Shown piece by piece: positions 53,253-63,440 of a stretch of DNA of 64,000 nt. Made by a program: the position numbers and the translations under genes. The stretch is taken from assembly GCA_019422065.1 (NCBI GenBank), contig JAHZEA010000005.1:92561-156560 (forward strand), given 5' to 3'. Source of the DNA: Lachnospiraceae bacterium (lineage in GTDB: Bacteria; Bacillota; Clostridia; Lachnospirales; Anaerotignaceae). Every line of letters starts with the position of its first letter. Within the stretch, counting starts at the first letter, position 1. Under the pieces are notes generated by a model. The model was not told where the DNA came from. It ran no database searches and worked only from the letters and a program-made list of their open reading frames with translations.

Positions 53253-54835
53253 TACACTTTCACCGCCCATACAGAATATTCTTGCTCCATATTAAATCTA
53301 AAAGCTACATGGCGCATCGGGTCTTCACTTTCATAGTTAAAAGGAAAATAATCTAAAGACTTTAACTTAAATGAATCCCATATATCGAATCCCCATTCTT
53401 TCATATAAAATTCTAAGACTTCAATTGGTATTGGGTTTTTGTGTGTTGGATCAACTCGAAACATATAAGTAGCAGTCAATATATTTTCTGGATTTGGTGT
53501 GGCAAGAATCAATAATCCGCCCTTTTTTAATACTCTTTTACACTCATCAAAAAAGTCATAAAGTATATTAATTTCCAAATGTTCTATCATTTGAAAGCTG
53601 CTTATAACATCAATTGATTCATCCTCTGAATTTTTTAAATAGTCTATAGCATCATATTTAATTATAGGCAACGCTCTTTTTTCAATAGCTTCATCTACAA
53701 TTAAGTCATTGCTGTCTACACCTATAGGTGAATACCCAGATTCTATTAACTGTTCTATCCATACTCCTGAACCACAACCAAGATCTACTATTTTTAATTG
53801 ACTTTTGTTCTTTCCTTCAGACCATTTGTTGAAGCGTTCTAAATAAGGTAAATTTTCTTTTTTTACTGAATCATGATCTTTTTTCATTAACGTGTTTTCA
53901 TAATCATAATATATTTTATCTAATAAATTCTTTTCGTAAATTCTTTTTTGTTTTTCAATATTTTCATTATATAAAATTGAATTATACCATTCTTTTATAA
54001 CTCCAAGTTCACCATATAATCCTTTAAATTCAATATCTAAATCATAATTATGCTCTGACAATTCAAAAACCTTATTTTGTAACTTTGAATTTTCTTTAGC
54101 TAAATTTGTGCTAAAATTTTGCAATTCCCTGATACTATAGTAATCCAAATTATTAAGATGGGTCTGTATATTTCTAATCCTTTTTGGCAGACAAATAACA
54201 TTAACGAATACTCTTATAATGTAACCAAGAATTGGAATAGATAAAATTGCTCTTTTAATATTAAGTTTTAAATTTTTATAAAATAAACCTGTTACTCGAA
54301 TATTTTTATTTAATGCTTCCTGAGACTTTGAAATTCCATTAATTAAGTCAAGTTTGTCTGAAGAAGGATTAATTAAAAGCTCTATAGAATTTTTAAGTGC
54401 TAATTCATCTACTTCTCTTTCCAATATACTTCTGTAAACAATCTTAACAAAATTTTCTCCATCATATTTAAGAAGCTCTCGTCCATCAATGATTTTACCA
54501 TTATAGTAACTAAGTATTTTTGTTTTTAAAGTTGGCCTAATAGTATTTCTATATATTGATATTTTTTGGAGAGCACTATCATAAGACTTTAATTTTAAGA
54601 AACCTCTACTTTCTTTTGCAGAAATACTTTTAACAACATCATAGTTATTTCCAGCATCACTGGAAACAGTAAATGTTTTATCAATATCAGGTAGTGACAT
54701 TGCGTTTTCATAAATATCAGATAAAATGCTAAATATAGAAATATCATCAAATTTATCATCTATATCAATAGTTTTATTTTCTTTTGCATATAAACGCTGC
54801 CATACAATTAATCTATCTAAATCTAACTGTTTCAT
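53252..54835 (-). CDS. DUF4214-coiled coil-SAM methyltransferase, possible chain terminator
   Basis: A 527-residue multidomain protein. The N-terminal part (about 105-165, VKIVYRSILEREVDELALKNSIELL) resembles DUF4214, seen in glycan enzymes. A hydrophobic/amphipathic stretch (195-215), then a coiled-coil-rich region (225-320) leads to a class I methyltransferase (345-460) with VDLGCGSGVWIEQLIESG, SFQMIEHLE and LKKGGLLILATPNP. It is coupled to wzt by a four-base overlap. In ABC-dependent O-antigen systems a methyltransferase with a coiled coil caps the chain end and sets length, and Wzt reads the cap. The same role is plausible here. Confidence 0.82.
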   Translation of the reverse strand: MKQLDLDRLIVWQRLYAKENKTIDIDDKFDDISIFSILSDIYENAMSLPDIDKTFTVSSDAGNNYDVVKSISAKESRGFLKLKSYDSALQKISIYRNTIRPTLKTKILSYYNGKIIDGRELLKYDGENFVKIVYRSILEREVDELALKNSIELLINPSSDKLDLINGISKSQEALNKNIRVTGLFYKNLKLNIKRAILSIPILGYIIRVFVNVICLPKRIRNIQTHLNNLDYYSIRELQNFSTNLAKENSKLQNKVFELSEHNYDLDIEFKGLYGELGVIKEWYNSILYNENIEKQKRIYEKNLLDKIYYDYENTLMKKDHDSVKKENLPYLERFNKWSEGKNKSQLKIVDLGCGSGVWIEQLIESGYSPIGVDSNDLIVDEAIEKRALPIIKYDAIDYLKNSEDESIDVISSFQMIEHLEINILYDFFDECKRVLKKGGLLILATPNPENILTATYMFRVDPTHKNPIPIEVLEFYMKEWGFDIWDSFKLKSLDYFPFNYESEDPMRHVAFRFNMEQEYSVWAVKV

Positions 54836-56109
54836 ATAGCCTCCTGATTTTTACTATCCCAATGATGGTCAAGTCTTGCAACTCCTACATCATCAATATC
54901 AGAATATACTCTAAACCTTAATACATCTTTAATATAGTCATATGCGAATCCATCATCAGCATGTAACGCAACATCAAGCAAATACTCGCCTGGTAATAAA
55001 TTATTTTTTTCTATATAACATATTAAATTACCTGTTTTATAATACTTTAACTTTACTTTATCAATAAATGTGTTTGTACCATAACAATGAACTTCATCAT
55101 TGCGAAAAATTCCGATTCCTACCTCACATTTTTCCAAGTTACTATTATTTGTATAATTTATTTTTATGTCAAAACTATTACCAGTTTTTAAAATATAGTT
55201 CTCAGTTCCTGTTGAATCAAATATCTTAACAGAATTTATACAAATATCTTTACTTCCCCACCTTTTATTGTTAATTTTATTAGACTTGTCTTCCTGTGGA
55301 AGTTCATCTTTTTGATAATTATTATCATTTGTATTTTCTATAGCTTTTTCTTCATTTGAAACTGAATTTCTGTGTTTCTTTCCCATATATTCCATATATT
55401 CTGGATGCACTTCTCTTGGTTTTCCAGACTTATATATATATCCGGATTCAATCCAGTAACTTCTTTCACAAATTTGTTCAATTTGATTTAAAGAGTGTGA
55501 TACTATAACTATAGTAGTACCAGAAGCTTTTATTTCCCTAAGCTTATCGAAACACTTTGCCTGAAAAGCTGCATCTCCAACAGCAAGTATCTCATCAATC
55601 AATAAAATATCTGCATCAACATTTATCGCAACAGCAAATGCAAGTCTCATGTACATACCAGAAGAATACGTTCTAACAGGATTATCAATAAACTCTCTAA
55701 GCTCAGAAAAATCAATTATTTTTTCAATACGCTCATCAATTTCTTTTTTAGTCAATCCAAATATAGATGCATTTGTATATATATTTTCTCTTCCACTCAT
55801 ATCAGGATGAAAACCAGCTCCAAGCTCTATAAGGCTCGAAACTCTACCAGTTAATCTTATACTTCCAGAATCAGGATAAATAATTTTTGACATAAGTTTT
55901 AAAAGTGTACTTTTACCACAACCATTTTCTCCTATAAGTCCTATTGCTTCACCTTTTTTAACATTAAAACTTATACCTTTTAAAACCCATCTGTCTTCAT
56001 AATGATTGCGGTTTCTAAATAGCAATCGTTCTTTAAATGTTTGTCCCTTGTCATAAAAAACTTTAAATTTTTTAGTTACGTCTTTTACTACTACAGCATA
56101 ATCTTCCAT
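54832..56109 (-). CDS. wzt: Polysaccharide ABC exporter ATPase with carbohydrate-binding domain
   Basis: A 425-residue ATPase. Residues 1-240 form the ABC domain with GENGCGKSTLLK, YSSGMYMRLAFAVA and ILLIDEILAVGD. After a polar linker (250-285) the C-terminal 135 residues form a Wzt_C-type beta-sandwich (SVKIFDSTG, FDIKINYTN, LLPGEYLLDVALH) that in related exporters binds the capped end of the glycan. It works with Wzm, whose stop it overlaps by one base. Confidence 0.93.
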   Translation of the reverse strand: MEDYAVVVKDVTKKFKVFYDKGQTFKERLLFRNRNHYEDRWVLKGISFNVKKGEAIGLIGENGCGKSTLLKLMSKIIYPDSGSIRLTGRVSSLIELGAGFHPDMSGRENIYTNASIFGLTKKEIDERIEKIIDFSELREFIDNPVRTYSSGMYMRLAFAVAINVDADILLIDEILAVGDAAFQAKCFDKLREIKASGTTIVIVSHSLNQIEQICERSYWIESGYIYKSGKPREVHPEYMEYMGKKHRNSVSNEEKAIENTNDNNYQKDELPQEDKSNKINNKRWGSKDICINSVKIFDSTGTENYILKTGNSFDIKINYTNNSNLEKCEVGIGIFRNDEVHCYGTNTFIDKVKLKYYKTGNLICYIEKNNLLPGEYLLDVALHADDGFAYDYIKDVLRFRVYSDIDDVGVARLDHHWDSKNQEAI

Positions 56110-56885
56110 TATAATTCCTCCGCAAAATGTTTTTGCAGTTTTTGAAATACAAAATAACCTATTACCAAAACTATAAGTCCCAAAATTAAGGCATGTAACA
56201 AAGTTTTTAAATCTGGTACTTTTGAATAATATAATATATCTCTGTAAGCTGTTATAACAGGTGTCATTGGATTAATCATAAATAATGGCAAAACATTTTC
56301 AGGAACAATTGAAATTGGATACATAACTGGTGTTAAGTACTGGAGAGCCATTGTAAAAATTCCTAAAATGTGTTCAAAATCTCTAAAATAAACTGTAATA
56401 GATGATGAAAGTAATGCAACTCCAAGACAAAGAATGTATTCAACAGCCATTACAGGTATAAGGCATATTATAGCTACTATATTAATAGGAACCCTTGAAA
56501 TTATAATAACTATAAAAATGACTATAAAGCAATAAAGCATATTAACAAAACATGTTGTTACATATGATATAGGCATAATCATTCTTGGAAAATATATTTT
56601 TTTAATCATATCTTTTTGCCCTAATATGCTAGTAGACCCACCAGTAATAGATGCTGCAAAGAATATCCAAGGTATTAAAGCAACAAAAAGATGTAAATAA
56701 TATTTTTCTATATCTGATTTAAGTATTACAGAAAAAACCATGGTATAGACAATAAGCTGCAATAAAGGGTTTATAAATGTCCATAAAAATCCCAATACTG
56801 ATCCTTTATATCTGCCTCTTAAATCTTTTTTCACAAGACTTACTATCATTTCTCTGTAATTATAAAGTTCTTTTAATGTATTCAT
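56109..56885 (-). CDS. wzm: Polysaccharide ABC exporter permease
   Basis: A 258-residue ABC-2 type permease with six membrane segments and the N-terminal signature KKDLRGRYKGSVLGFLWTFINPLLQL. It forms the channel for export of the undecaprenyl-linked glycan. Paired with Wzt. Related to TagG of teichoic acid export, but the GDP-rhamnose genes next door favour a polysaccharide. Confidence 0.93.
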   Translation of the reverse strand: MNTLKELYNYREMIVSLVKKDLRGRYKGSVLGFLWTFINPLLQLIVYTMVFSVILKSDIEKYYLHLFVALIPWIFFAASITGGSTSILGQKDMIKKIYFPRMIMPISYVTTCFVNMLYCFIVIFIVIIISRVPINIVAIICLIPVMAVEYILCLGVALLSSSITVYFRDFEHILGIFTMALQYLTPVMYPISIVPENVLPLFMINPMTPVITAYRDILYYSKVPDLKTLLHALILGLIVLVIGYFVFQKLQKHFAEEL

Positions 56886-56893
56886 ATCAAATC

Positions 56894-57832
56894 CTATAAA
56901 TTATTCTCCCAATAATTAATTGTATCTTTAAGAGTCTCTTCAAGCTCAATTTCTTTATGCCAAGCTGTATCTCTATTTATTTTACTTATATCAGCCTCAA
57001 TAGTAGGAATATCGACTGGTCTTAATCTTTCTTTTTCAACTAAAACCTCTGCTTTTATTCCTGAAAGAGCAATTATTTTATTCAATATATAATTTATTTC
57101 TACAGCTTTTCCACTTCCAACATTATATGTTTCTCCTTTTTTACCATTTTCAATAAGAAGAACATAAGCTTTAACTACATCACGAACATCTGTAAAATCT
57201 CGTTTTGCACTAAGATTTCCTACTCTAATAATAGGCTCTCTTAACCCTTTTTTTATTTCTACTGCCTGTTTGCAAAAATCTGCAACAACAAACATTGGTG
57301 CCTGTTCAGGTCCAATATGATTAAATGCCCTTACAAGCACTATATCCATATCATATGCATCTGAATAAATCTTTCCAATCATATTTTGGGCAGCTTTAGT
57401 TGCAGCATATATATTGCCTGGGCGAAGAGAATTATCTTCAGCTATAGGCACCTCATTCGGCATTATTCTGCCATATTCCTCACCTGAGCCTATAAGCAAT
57501 ATTCGCGTCTTTATTCCTGCTTCTTTTACTGCTTCAAGCAGATTTACAGTTCCTTTTACATTTATATCTATTGTTAATCCTGGATTTTTCCATGAAAGTG
57601 CAACAGAACTTTGTGCTGCAAGATGAAATATATAATCAGGCTTAACTTCATTTAATACATGTTTTATTTCATCTTTATTAAGTATATTTAAATCAAATAA
57701 ACCATCAACACATTCATATATATTCTCATGCTCAAGTTTTGTAACATAAACATTCCACAACTTATCACTTTTAATATGCCTTATTAAGTATTTACCTACA
57801 AAACCTGCCCCACCTATAATTAATGCATTCAA
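56894..57832 (-). CDS. rmd: GDP-4-keto-6-deoxymannose reductase (GDP-D-rhamnose synthase)
   Basis: A 312-residue extended short-chain dehydrogenase. It has NALIIGGAGFVGKYL at the N-terminus, FHLAAQSSVALSW, the YAATKAA Tyr-Lys pair and RAFNHIGPEQAP. Downstream of Gmd it reduces GDP-4-keto-6-deoxymannose to GDP-D-rhamnose. The start chosen is TTG at 57830-57832, with AAAGGAATG upstream and the expected family N-terminus. An ATG at 57880 overlapping the gmd stop would add 16 atypical residues. An alternative role as a fucose-type epimerase is less likely from the motifs. Confidence 0.85.
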   Translation of the reverse strand: MNALIIGGAGFVGKYLIRHIKSDKLWNVYVTKLEHENIYECVDGLFDLNILNKDEIKHVLNEVKPDYIFHLAAQSSVALSWKNPGLTIDINVKGTVNLLEAVKEAGIKTRILLIGSGEEYGRIMPNEVPIAEDNSLRPGNIYAATKAAQNMIGKIYSDAYDMDIVLVRAFNHIGPEQAPMFVVADFCKQAVEIKKGLREPIIRVGNLSAKRDFTDVRDVVKAYVLLIENGKKGETYNVGSGKAVEINYILNKIIALSGIKAEVLVEKERLRPVDIPTIEADISKINRDTAWHKEIELEETLKDTINYWENNL

Positions 57833-57879
57833 AAACTTATCATTCCTTTTAAAATTTTTACAACAAATTAAAGTAAGCA

Positions 57880-58914
57880 TCAAATCCCTTTGATTTTTAT
57901 TTCTTTTTCTACAAGCTGCAAATCATTTTTAACCATTCTTTCAATTAACAAAGAAAATGGAATTTCTCTTACCCACCCAAGTTTCGTTTCAGCTTTTGTT
58001 GGATCCCCAATAAGAATATCAACTTCTGCCGGACGGAAAAATTTTGAGGTTACTTTTACAACAGTTTTTCCTGTTTCTTTACATATACCAACTTCATTAA
58101 CACCGTTTCCATTAAACTCAACATTAATTCCAGCATATTTGAAAGCTGTTTCAACAAATTCTCTAACTGTTCTTGTTTCATTTGTAGCTACTACATAATC
58201 ATCTGGTTTTTCCTGCTGAAGCATTAACCACATAGCACGAACATAATCTTTTGAATGTCCCCAATCACGTTTGGAATCCAAATTTCCAAGTTCAAGGCAA
58301 TCTTGAATACCATATTTAATTCTTGCTACTGCATCTGTAATTTTTCTTGTAACAAATTCTTTTCCTCTTCTTTCGCTTTCATGGTTAAAAAGTATACCAG
58401 AACATGCGAATATATTGTAGCTTTCTCTATAATTCTTTGTAATCCAATGTCCATAAAGTTTTGCTACACCATAAGGACTTCTTGGGTAAAACGGAGTTGT
58501 TTCTTTTTGAGGTATTTCCTGTACAAGTCCAAACATTTCGCTTGTTGAAGCCTGATAAAATCTTGCACTTGGTTTAACTGTACGAATTGCTTCCAAAAGG
58601 TTTGTAACACCAATAGCATCTATTTCGGCTGTAGCTATAGGCTGTTCCCAGCTTGTTGCTACAAATGACTGAGCAGCAAGATTATATACTTCATCTGCTT
58701 CAGATACCCTCATTGCGTTAATTAATGAAACAATATCAGTCATATCAGCATATATAAAATGTATTTTATCTTTTATATGCTCTACATTTCCATAATCAAC
58801 AACACTTTTTCTTCTCATTATTCCATATACTTCGTAACCTTTTTCAAGTAAAAGTTCTGCCAAATAAGAACCATCCTGACCACTTATACCTGTTATTAAT
58901 GCATGCTTGCTCAT
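57880..58914 (-). CDS. gmd: GDP-mannose 4,6-dehydratase
   Basis: A 344-residue dehydratase. ITGISGQDGSYLAELLLEKGYEVYG in outline is the Gmd N-terminus, followed by the catalytic STSEMFG and YGVAKLYGHW and the substrate region NHESERRGKEFVTRKI. It converts GDP-mannose to GDP-4-keto-6-deoxymannose. AAGGAG precedes the ATG. A secure call. Confidence 0.96.
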   Translation of the reverse strand: MSKHALITGISGQDGSYLAELLLEKGYEVYGIMRRKSVVDYGNVEHIKDKIHFIYADMTDIVSLINAMRVSEADEVYNLAAQSFVATSWEQPIATAEIDAIGVTNLLEAIRTVKPSARFYQASTSEMFGLVQEIPQKETTPFYPRSPYGVAKLYGHWITKNYRESYNIFACSGILFNHESERRGKEFVTRKITDAVARIKYGIQDCLELGNLDSKRDWGHSKDYVRAMWLMLQQEKPDDYVVATNETRTVREFVETAFKYAGINVEFNGNGVNEVGICKETGKTVVKVTSKFFRPAEVDILIGDPTKAETKLGWVREIPFSLLIERMVKNDLQLVEKEIKIKGI

Positions 58915-58949
58915 AAATATTTCTCCTTATACTAAAATTAATACTAAAA

Positions 58950-60029
58950 TTAAATATATTCATTTCTATTACAAATTTTAAGATTTTCTATTACTTTTTT
59001 TATATCTCCAGCATTTTCTTTATCGCATACAAGAAGTGCATCATCTGTATCAACAATTATTAAATCTTTAACTCCTACTGTAGCAATAAGCTTGTCAGTT
59101 CCCTGAATAATCGAATTTTTTGTATTAATTGTAATAATATTGCCTTTAACAACATTGCCAAACTCGTTTTGCTGATTAATTCTGCCTACTGCCAACCAGC
59201 TTCCTACGTCATCCCAGCCAAAAATTCCTGGAATTATATATATATCATCAGCTTTCTCCATAATTCCATAATCAATTGATTCTGAAGAAAAACTTGTAAA
59301 TTCTTCTTTTAATACATCTTCGTAAGTCTGCAAACCTATAGAATCTTCTATCTTTTTTAATCCAAAATATGTTTCAGGCAAAAACTTTTCAAAATTATTT
59401 AAAACAGAAGAAACCTTCCATATAAACATACCGCTGTTCCAAAGATACTGTTCCGTTGCCAAATACTCTTTTGCTTTTTCTAAGTTTGGTTTTTCAACAA
59501 ACTTTTCAACTTTAAAAGCTCGTCCTGTATTTTTATCTCTTTCAGACAAATTAAATTTAATATATCCATATCCAGTTTCTGGATAATCTGGCGTTATACC
59601 AAGAGTTACCAAATTTTCATTGTCTTCTGCAACTGAAAAAGCATCTTCTAAAGCAGATATAAACATTGAATTATACTTAATTAAATGGTCACTTGGTAAA
59701 ACAACCATTAGTGCATCTCCATATTTTTTTCTAATATGTACTGCACCCAAACCAATACATGGAGCAGTATTTTTTCCAACAGGCTCATAAAGAATATTTT
59801 CTTCAGGTAAATCCGGCAATTGTTCTTTAACAAGTTTTTTATATCTTATATTAGTTGAAATATATATATCTTTAATATCAATAATTGGCAGTATTCTTTC
59901 AACTGTTAGCTGAATCATTGTTTTGCCATCATTAGTCAAAGATAAAAACTGTTTAGGCAAATTCACCCTACTCTTAGGCCAAAAACGTTCACCTTTACCA
60001 CCAGCCATAATTAAAGCTGTTTTCTGCAT
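58950..60029 (-). CDS. manC: Mannose-1-phosphate guanylyltransferase
   Basis: A 359-residue nucleotidyltransferase with MAGGKGERFWPKSRVNLPKQFL, VLPSDHLI and the FVEKPNLEKA substrate motif. It makes GDP-mannose. It is the short form without the C-terminal isomerase domain, consistent with a separate manA next to it. GGAGGAG precedes the ATG. A phosphomannomutase is not present in the window. Confidence 0.94.
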   Translation of the reverse strand: MQKTALIMAGGKGERFWPKSRVNLPKQFLSLTNDGKTMIQLTVERILPIIDIKDIYISTNIRYKKLVKEQLPDLPEENILYEPVGKNTAPCIGLGAVHIRKKYGDALMVVLPSDHLIKYNSMFISALEDAFSVAEDNENLVTLGITPDYPETGYGYIKFNLSERDKNTGRAFKVEKFVEKPNLEKAKEYLATEQYLWNSGMFIWKVSSVLNNFEKFLPETYFGLKKIEDSIGLQTYEDVLKEEFTSFSSESIDYGIMEKADDIYIIPGIFGWDDVGSWLAVGRINQQNEFGNVVKGNIITINTKNSIIQGTDKLIATVGVKDLIIVDTDDALLVCDKENAGDIKKVIENLKICNRNEYI

Positions 60030-60048
60030 TTTTTCTCCTCCTTATATT

Positions 60049-61008
60049 TCAAATACCAGATAAAAGCGCTGTAAAAGTTCCTTTTATTTCAAAACTTCCT
60101 AAATTAGCTGGTATAAAATAACTGTCACCAGCTAAAAATTCATATTTATTGTTGTTATAAATAATATATCCATTTCCAGATATAAACAACAAAGAATAAA
60201 AACTTTCTTTTGAGCAAACCAAAGAAATTGATTTTTTACAGTCTATTTTTGATACTTTAAGGTATTCACTTTCAAATATATTTGAAAAGCTAAAATCCTC
60301 TGTTGTTATTAAGCTGTTATTCATTGTTTTATCAGGAATAATAGGCTCATAGTTCAATACATCAATAGCTCTTTTCAAATGTAATGGTCTTTTTTTTCCA
60401 TCAACACCAATTCTATTATAATCATATACTCGAAAAGTCGAATTTGAACTCTGCTGTATTTCAGCTATAAGACATCCATGTCCAATAGCATGTATAGTTC
60501 CTGGCAGAATATAAAAAACATCTCCCTCATTTACATACACCTTATTCATAACATTGCATATCTCACCTGTTTGAGCAAGATTAATAAGCTGTTCTTTAGA
60601 AATTTTTTTATTAAATCCCCAATATATATAGCTTCTTGGCTCAGCCTTTATCACATACCACATCTCAGCTTTGCCACTTTCACCCAAATCTTTAATTGCA
60701 GTTTTATCAGATGGGTGTACCTGAACAGATAAATCTTTTGAAGCATCTATAAGCTTTACCATAATCGGAAATCTGTCATCAACTTTATAATTATCGCTTA
60801 CATACTCTGGATGATTTTTTAAAACATCAAATAGTGTTTCACCATTATACACTCCATTTTCTACAGTACATAAACCATCCTTATGGCAACTTAGTTCCCA
60901 GCTCTCAGCTGTTACTTTAAGTCCACTTTTTTTATTATAAATCTTTTCTAATCTATTTCCGCCCCAAATATAGTCTTTATAAATTGGCAAAAGTTTCATA
61001 GGGTACAT
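60049..61008 (-). CDS. manA: Mannose-6-phosphate isomerase, type I
   Basis: A 319-residue zinc-dependent cupin isomerase. The motifs WGGNRLEKIY, VQVHPSD and the zinc-binding GTIHAIGHGCLIAEIQQSSNSTFRVYDYNR in outline are intact. It interconverts fructose-6-phosphate and mannose-6-phosphate and feeds ManC. Twenty bases separate it from manC. Confidence 0.94.
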   Translation of the reverse strand: MYPMKLLPIYKDYIWGGNRLEKIYNKKSGLKVTAESWELSCHKDGLCTVENGVYNGETLFDVLKNHPEYVSDNYKVDDRFPIMVKLIDASKDLSVQVHPSDKTAIKDLGESGKAEMWYVIKAEPRSYIYWGFNKKISKEQLINLAQTGEICNVMNKVYVNEGDVFYILPGTIHAIGHGCLIAEIQQSSNSTFRVYDYNRIGVDGKKRPLHLKRAIDVLNYEPIIPDKTMNNSLITTEDFSFSNIFESEYLKVSKIDCKKSISLVCSKESFYSLLFISGNGYIIYNNNKYEFLAGDSYFIPANLGSFEIKGTFTALLSGI

Positions 61009-61029
61009 ATTTTTATCCTCACAAAAAAT

Positions 61030-62181
61030 CTAAATAATTTCAAACAAATTTAAAAGCTTTTCAGCAGATTTTTCCCAAGTAAAATTCTCACTTCGCTGCA
61101 AAGCTCTTTTTGTCATATCATCTATATCTATTTGTTTATATAAAATTTTCTCTAAAGCTTTTTTTATTTCTTCTGTAGACAAAGGGTTTACAAGCAATCC
61201 ACAATCTCCTATTACCTCTGGCATTGATGCAGCATTAGATGTAATAATGGGTACACCACATGACATAGCTTCTAAAATAGGCATACCAAATCCTTCATAG
61301 AGAGAAACAAACAAAAAAGCTTCCGCTCCCTCCATTAATAAAGGTGCTTCCTTTTCCTCTACATATCCTGTAAATATAACATCATTTTCAATGCCTAATT
61401 CTTTAACTTTATTAAATATACTTTCGTACATCCAACCCTTTCGTCCAGCAATAACAAATTGAGGAATATTTTTATTTTCTTTACCAAGCATGGCATATGC
61501 TTCTATCATTCTATCAATATTTTTTCTTGGTTCAAGCGTCCCAAGATAAAGAAAGTATTTTCCTTTTATTCCATATTTCAATTTAACATCATTTATTTTA
61601 TTAGTATCTTTAGTAACTTTAAATATTTCAGTGTTAACGCCCACAGGCATAACAACAATTTTGTTTTCATCTATATCTAAATATTTAATTATTTCATTTT
61701 TAGAAAATTCAGATATAGTAATTATTTTATCGGCCCTTTTGCATGCCTTTTTAACATTAAATTTAAGCATATATAATGTTTTTTTATTTACTGTTTCCGG
61801 ATATGCTTTATAAGTCATGTCATGTATAAAAACAACTTTTTTGCCTTTTACTCCTGGTGGAACATAGTAATTAAAAAATAGTGTTATATCTGCATTTCTT
61901 TTAAAAAAAAGTTCATATGGCAATGGTAAAAATGGCCAAATAATTTTATAAATATCAAAACTAAACCATCTGCAAATATTTATTTTAAATCCTTTAAGCC
62001 TGTAGTAATTTATTATGTTTTTATATCTTTTGAATCTTTTATTGCCAATAATAAAAAAATCCATTAAATACTCATTTTGGGTATCTAAAAATTGCATATA
62101 ATTAACAACATTATAGGCAAGCCAGCCTATACCTGTTTTATTATTATTTAATAATAACTGAGAAAAAAATGCAATTTTCAT
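61030..62181 (-). CDS. GT4-type glycosyltransferase (mannosyl/rhamnosyl-like)
   Basis: A 383-residue GT4 with the N-terminal NKTGIGWLAYNVVNYM, acceptor-domain VFIHDMTYKAYPE, and donor-domain LGTLEPRKNIDRMIEAY and SLYEGFGMPILEAMSCGVPII. This pattern is typical of the mannosyl- and rhamnosyltransferases in the WbpY/MtfB group. GGGAGT precedes the ATG. Its place with the GDP-mannose genes suggests a GDP-sugar donor. Confidence 0.88.
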   Translation of the reverse strand: MKIAFFSQLLLNNNKTGIGWLAYNVVNYMQFLDTQNEYLMDFFIIGNKRFKRYKNIINYYRLKGFKINICRWFSFDIYKIIWPFLPLPYELFFKRNADITLFFNYYVPPGVKGKKVVFIHDMTYKAYPETVNKKTLYMLKFNVKKACKRADKIITISEFSKNEIIKYLDIDENKIVVMPVGVNTEIFKVTKDTNKINDVKLKYGIKGKYFLYLGTLEPRKNIDRMIEAYAMLGKENKNIPQFVIAGRKGWMYESIFNKVKELGIENDVIFTGYVEEKEAPLLMEGAEAFLFVSLYEGFGMPILEAMSCGVPIITSNAASMPEVIGDCGLLVNPLSTEEIKKALEKILYKQIDIDDMTKRALQRSENFTWEKSAEKLLNLFEII

Positions 62182-62274
62182 ATAAAAACTCCCAACTATT
62201 TTTCAATAAAAATTCAAATAATTTTATCACATTTAACAGCATTATTCAACAATTCAAAATCATATATATTTAAT

Positions 62275-63375
62275 TTATATAAAAATCGAATATAATCTTT
62301 CTGCCATATTTTTTAATAAATATTTTTCCTGAACCAATTCTTTTGCTTTTTTACCCATAATATTACGTTTTTGGGGATTTTCAACTATCCATTTCATAGC
62401 AGTATATAAAGACCCAACATCTTTTGGCTTAACTGTAATACAAGTTTCACCATTAATACCTACATATGGCACACCACTTTTAAGAGATGTGTTAATAACA
62501 GGTTTTCCATAAGCCATAGCTTCTATCTGAACTATTCCAAAAGCTTCTGTTATTTCAACAGATGGTAATACAAAAACATCACATTCTTTATATAGCTCTT
62601 TAATTTTATCATCACTTAAGTCACTTATAAAAACTACTTTATCACTAACATTTAACTCATTTATAATTTCAATTAACTTGCTTTTTAGCGGACCATTTCC
62701 AGCAATAATAAGTCTGCCGATATTTAATTTTGCAAATGCCCTTACCAGAATTTCACAACCTTTGTAATACACAAGTCTTCCTACAAATAAAAATGTTATT
62801 TCTTTTGAATTGTTTTCTCTTGCTGTATAATTATAAGAATCCTGAATAATTGAATTATCCACTCCATAAGGTATAATTACACATTTATCTTTAAATTCTT
62901 TAAGATACTTAGAATTTTTTATATGACCTTCTGTTGCAACTACTATTTTATCTGCTCTTTTTAAGAACTTCATCATTAAAGGCTCATATAATTTCAAAAG
63001 ATATTTTTGTCTTACAATATCACTGTGCCACCAAACAATTATTTTTCCTTTGTATCCTGACAATATTCCTGCTAAGTCACCAAGAGGAAATGGCATGTGA
63101 AAAAGTATCACATCTTTATTTCTTGACATAATTTTTAATCTAACTAAAAAAGAAATAGACACAGGCATAGAAAAATAAATTCCAAAAGAACCTGAGCGTG
63201 TTACTTTTATTCCATTTATTGTTTCAGAATATCCTTTTCCTTTTCTTTTGCAAACTAAAACTTCCATATCAACTTTTTCTTTAAGTTCTTCTGCAACTTG
63301 TTGAACTACCTTTTCTATCCCTCCGATTTCTGGATAATATAGTTTATTTACTTGTAAGACTTTTAGTTTATTCAT
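62275..63375 (-). CDS. GT4-type glycosyltransferase, first gene of the glycan operon
   Basis: A 366-residue GT4 with KLYYPEIGGIEKVVQQVAEEL, FVGRLVYYKGCEILVRAF and SVEITEAFGIVQIEAMAYGKPVI (E-x7-E). It resembles WbpZ-type enzymes. The ATG at 63373-63375 with AAAGGTG upstream is preferred to an in-frame GTG at 63384. A 93-base AT-rich gap follows before the next GT4. The consensus promoter lies about 60 bases upstream. Confidence 0.88.
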   Translation of the reverse strand: MNKLKVLQVNKLYYPEIGGIEKVVQQVAEELKEKVDMEVLVCKRKGKGYSETINGIKVTRSGSFGIYFSMPVSISFLVRLKIMSRNKDVILFHMPFPLGDLAGILSGYKGKIIVWWHSDIVRQKYLLKLYEPLMMKFLKRADKIVVATEGHIKNSKYLKEFKDKCVIIPYGVDNSIIQDSYNYTARENNSKEITFLFVGRLVYYKGCEILVRAFAKLNIGRLIIAGNGPLKSKLIEIINELNVSDKVVFISDLSDDKIKELYKECDVFVLPSVEITEAFGIVQIEAMAYGKPVINTSLKSGVPYVGINGETCITVKPKDVGSLYTAMKWIVENPQKRNIMGKKAKELVQEKYLLKNMAERLYSIFI

Positions 63376-63440
63376 ATCTTGCACCTTTATTTAGATAATA
63401 AATCATAGATTCAACAATAAACTCAATCATTATCCATATA

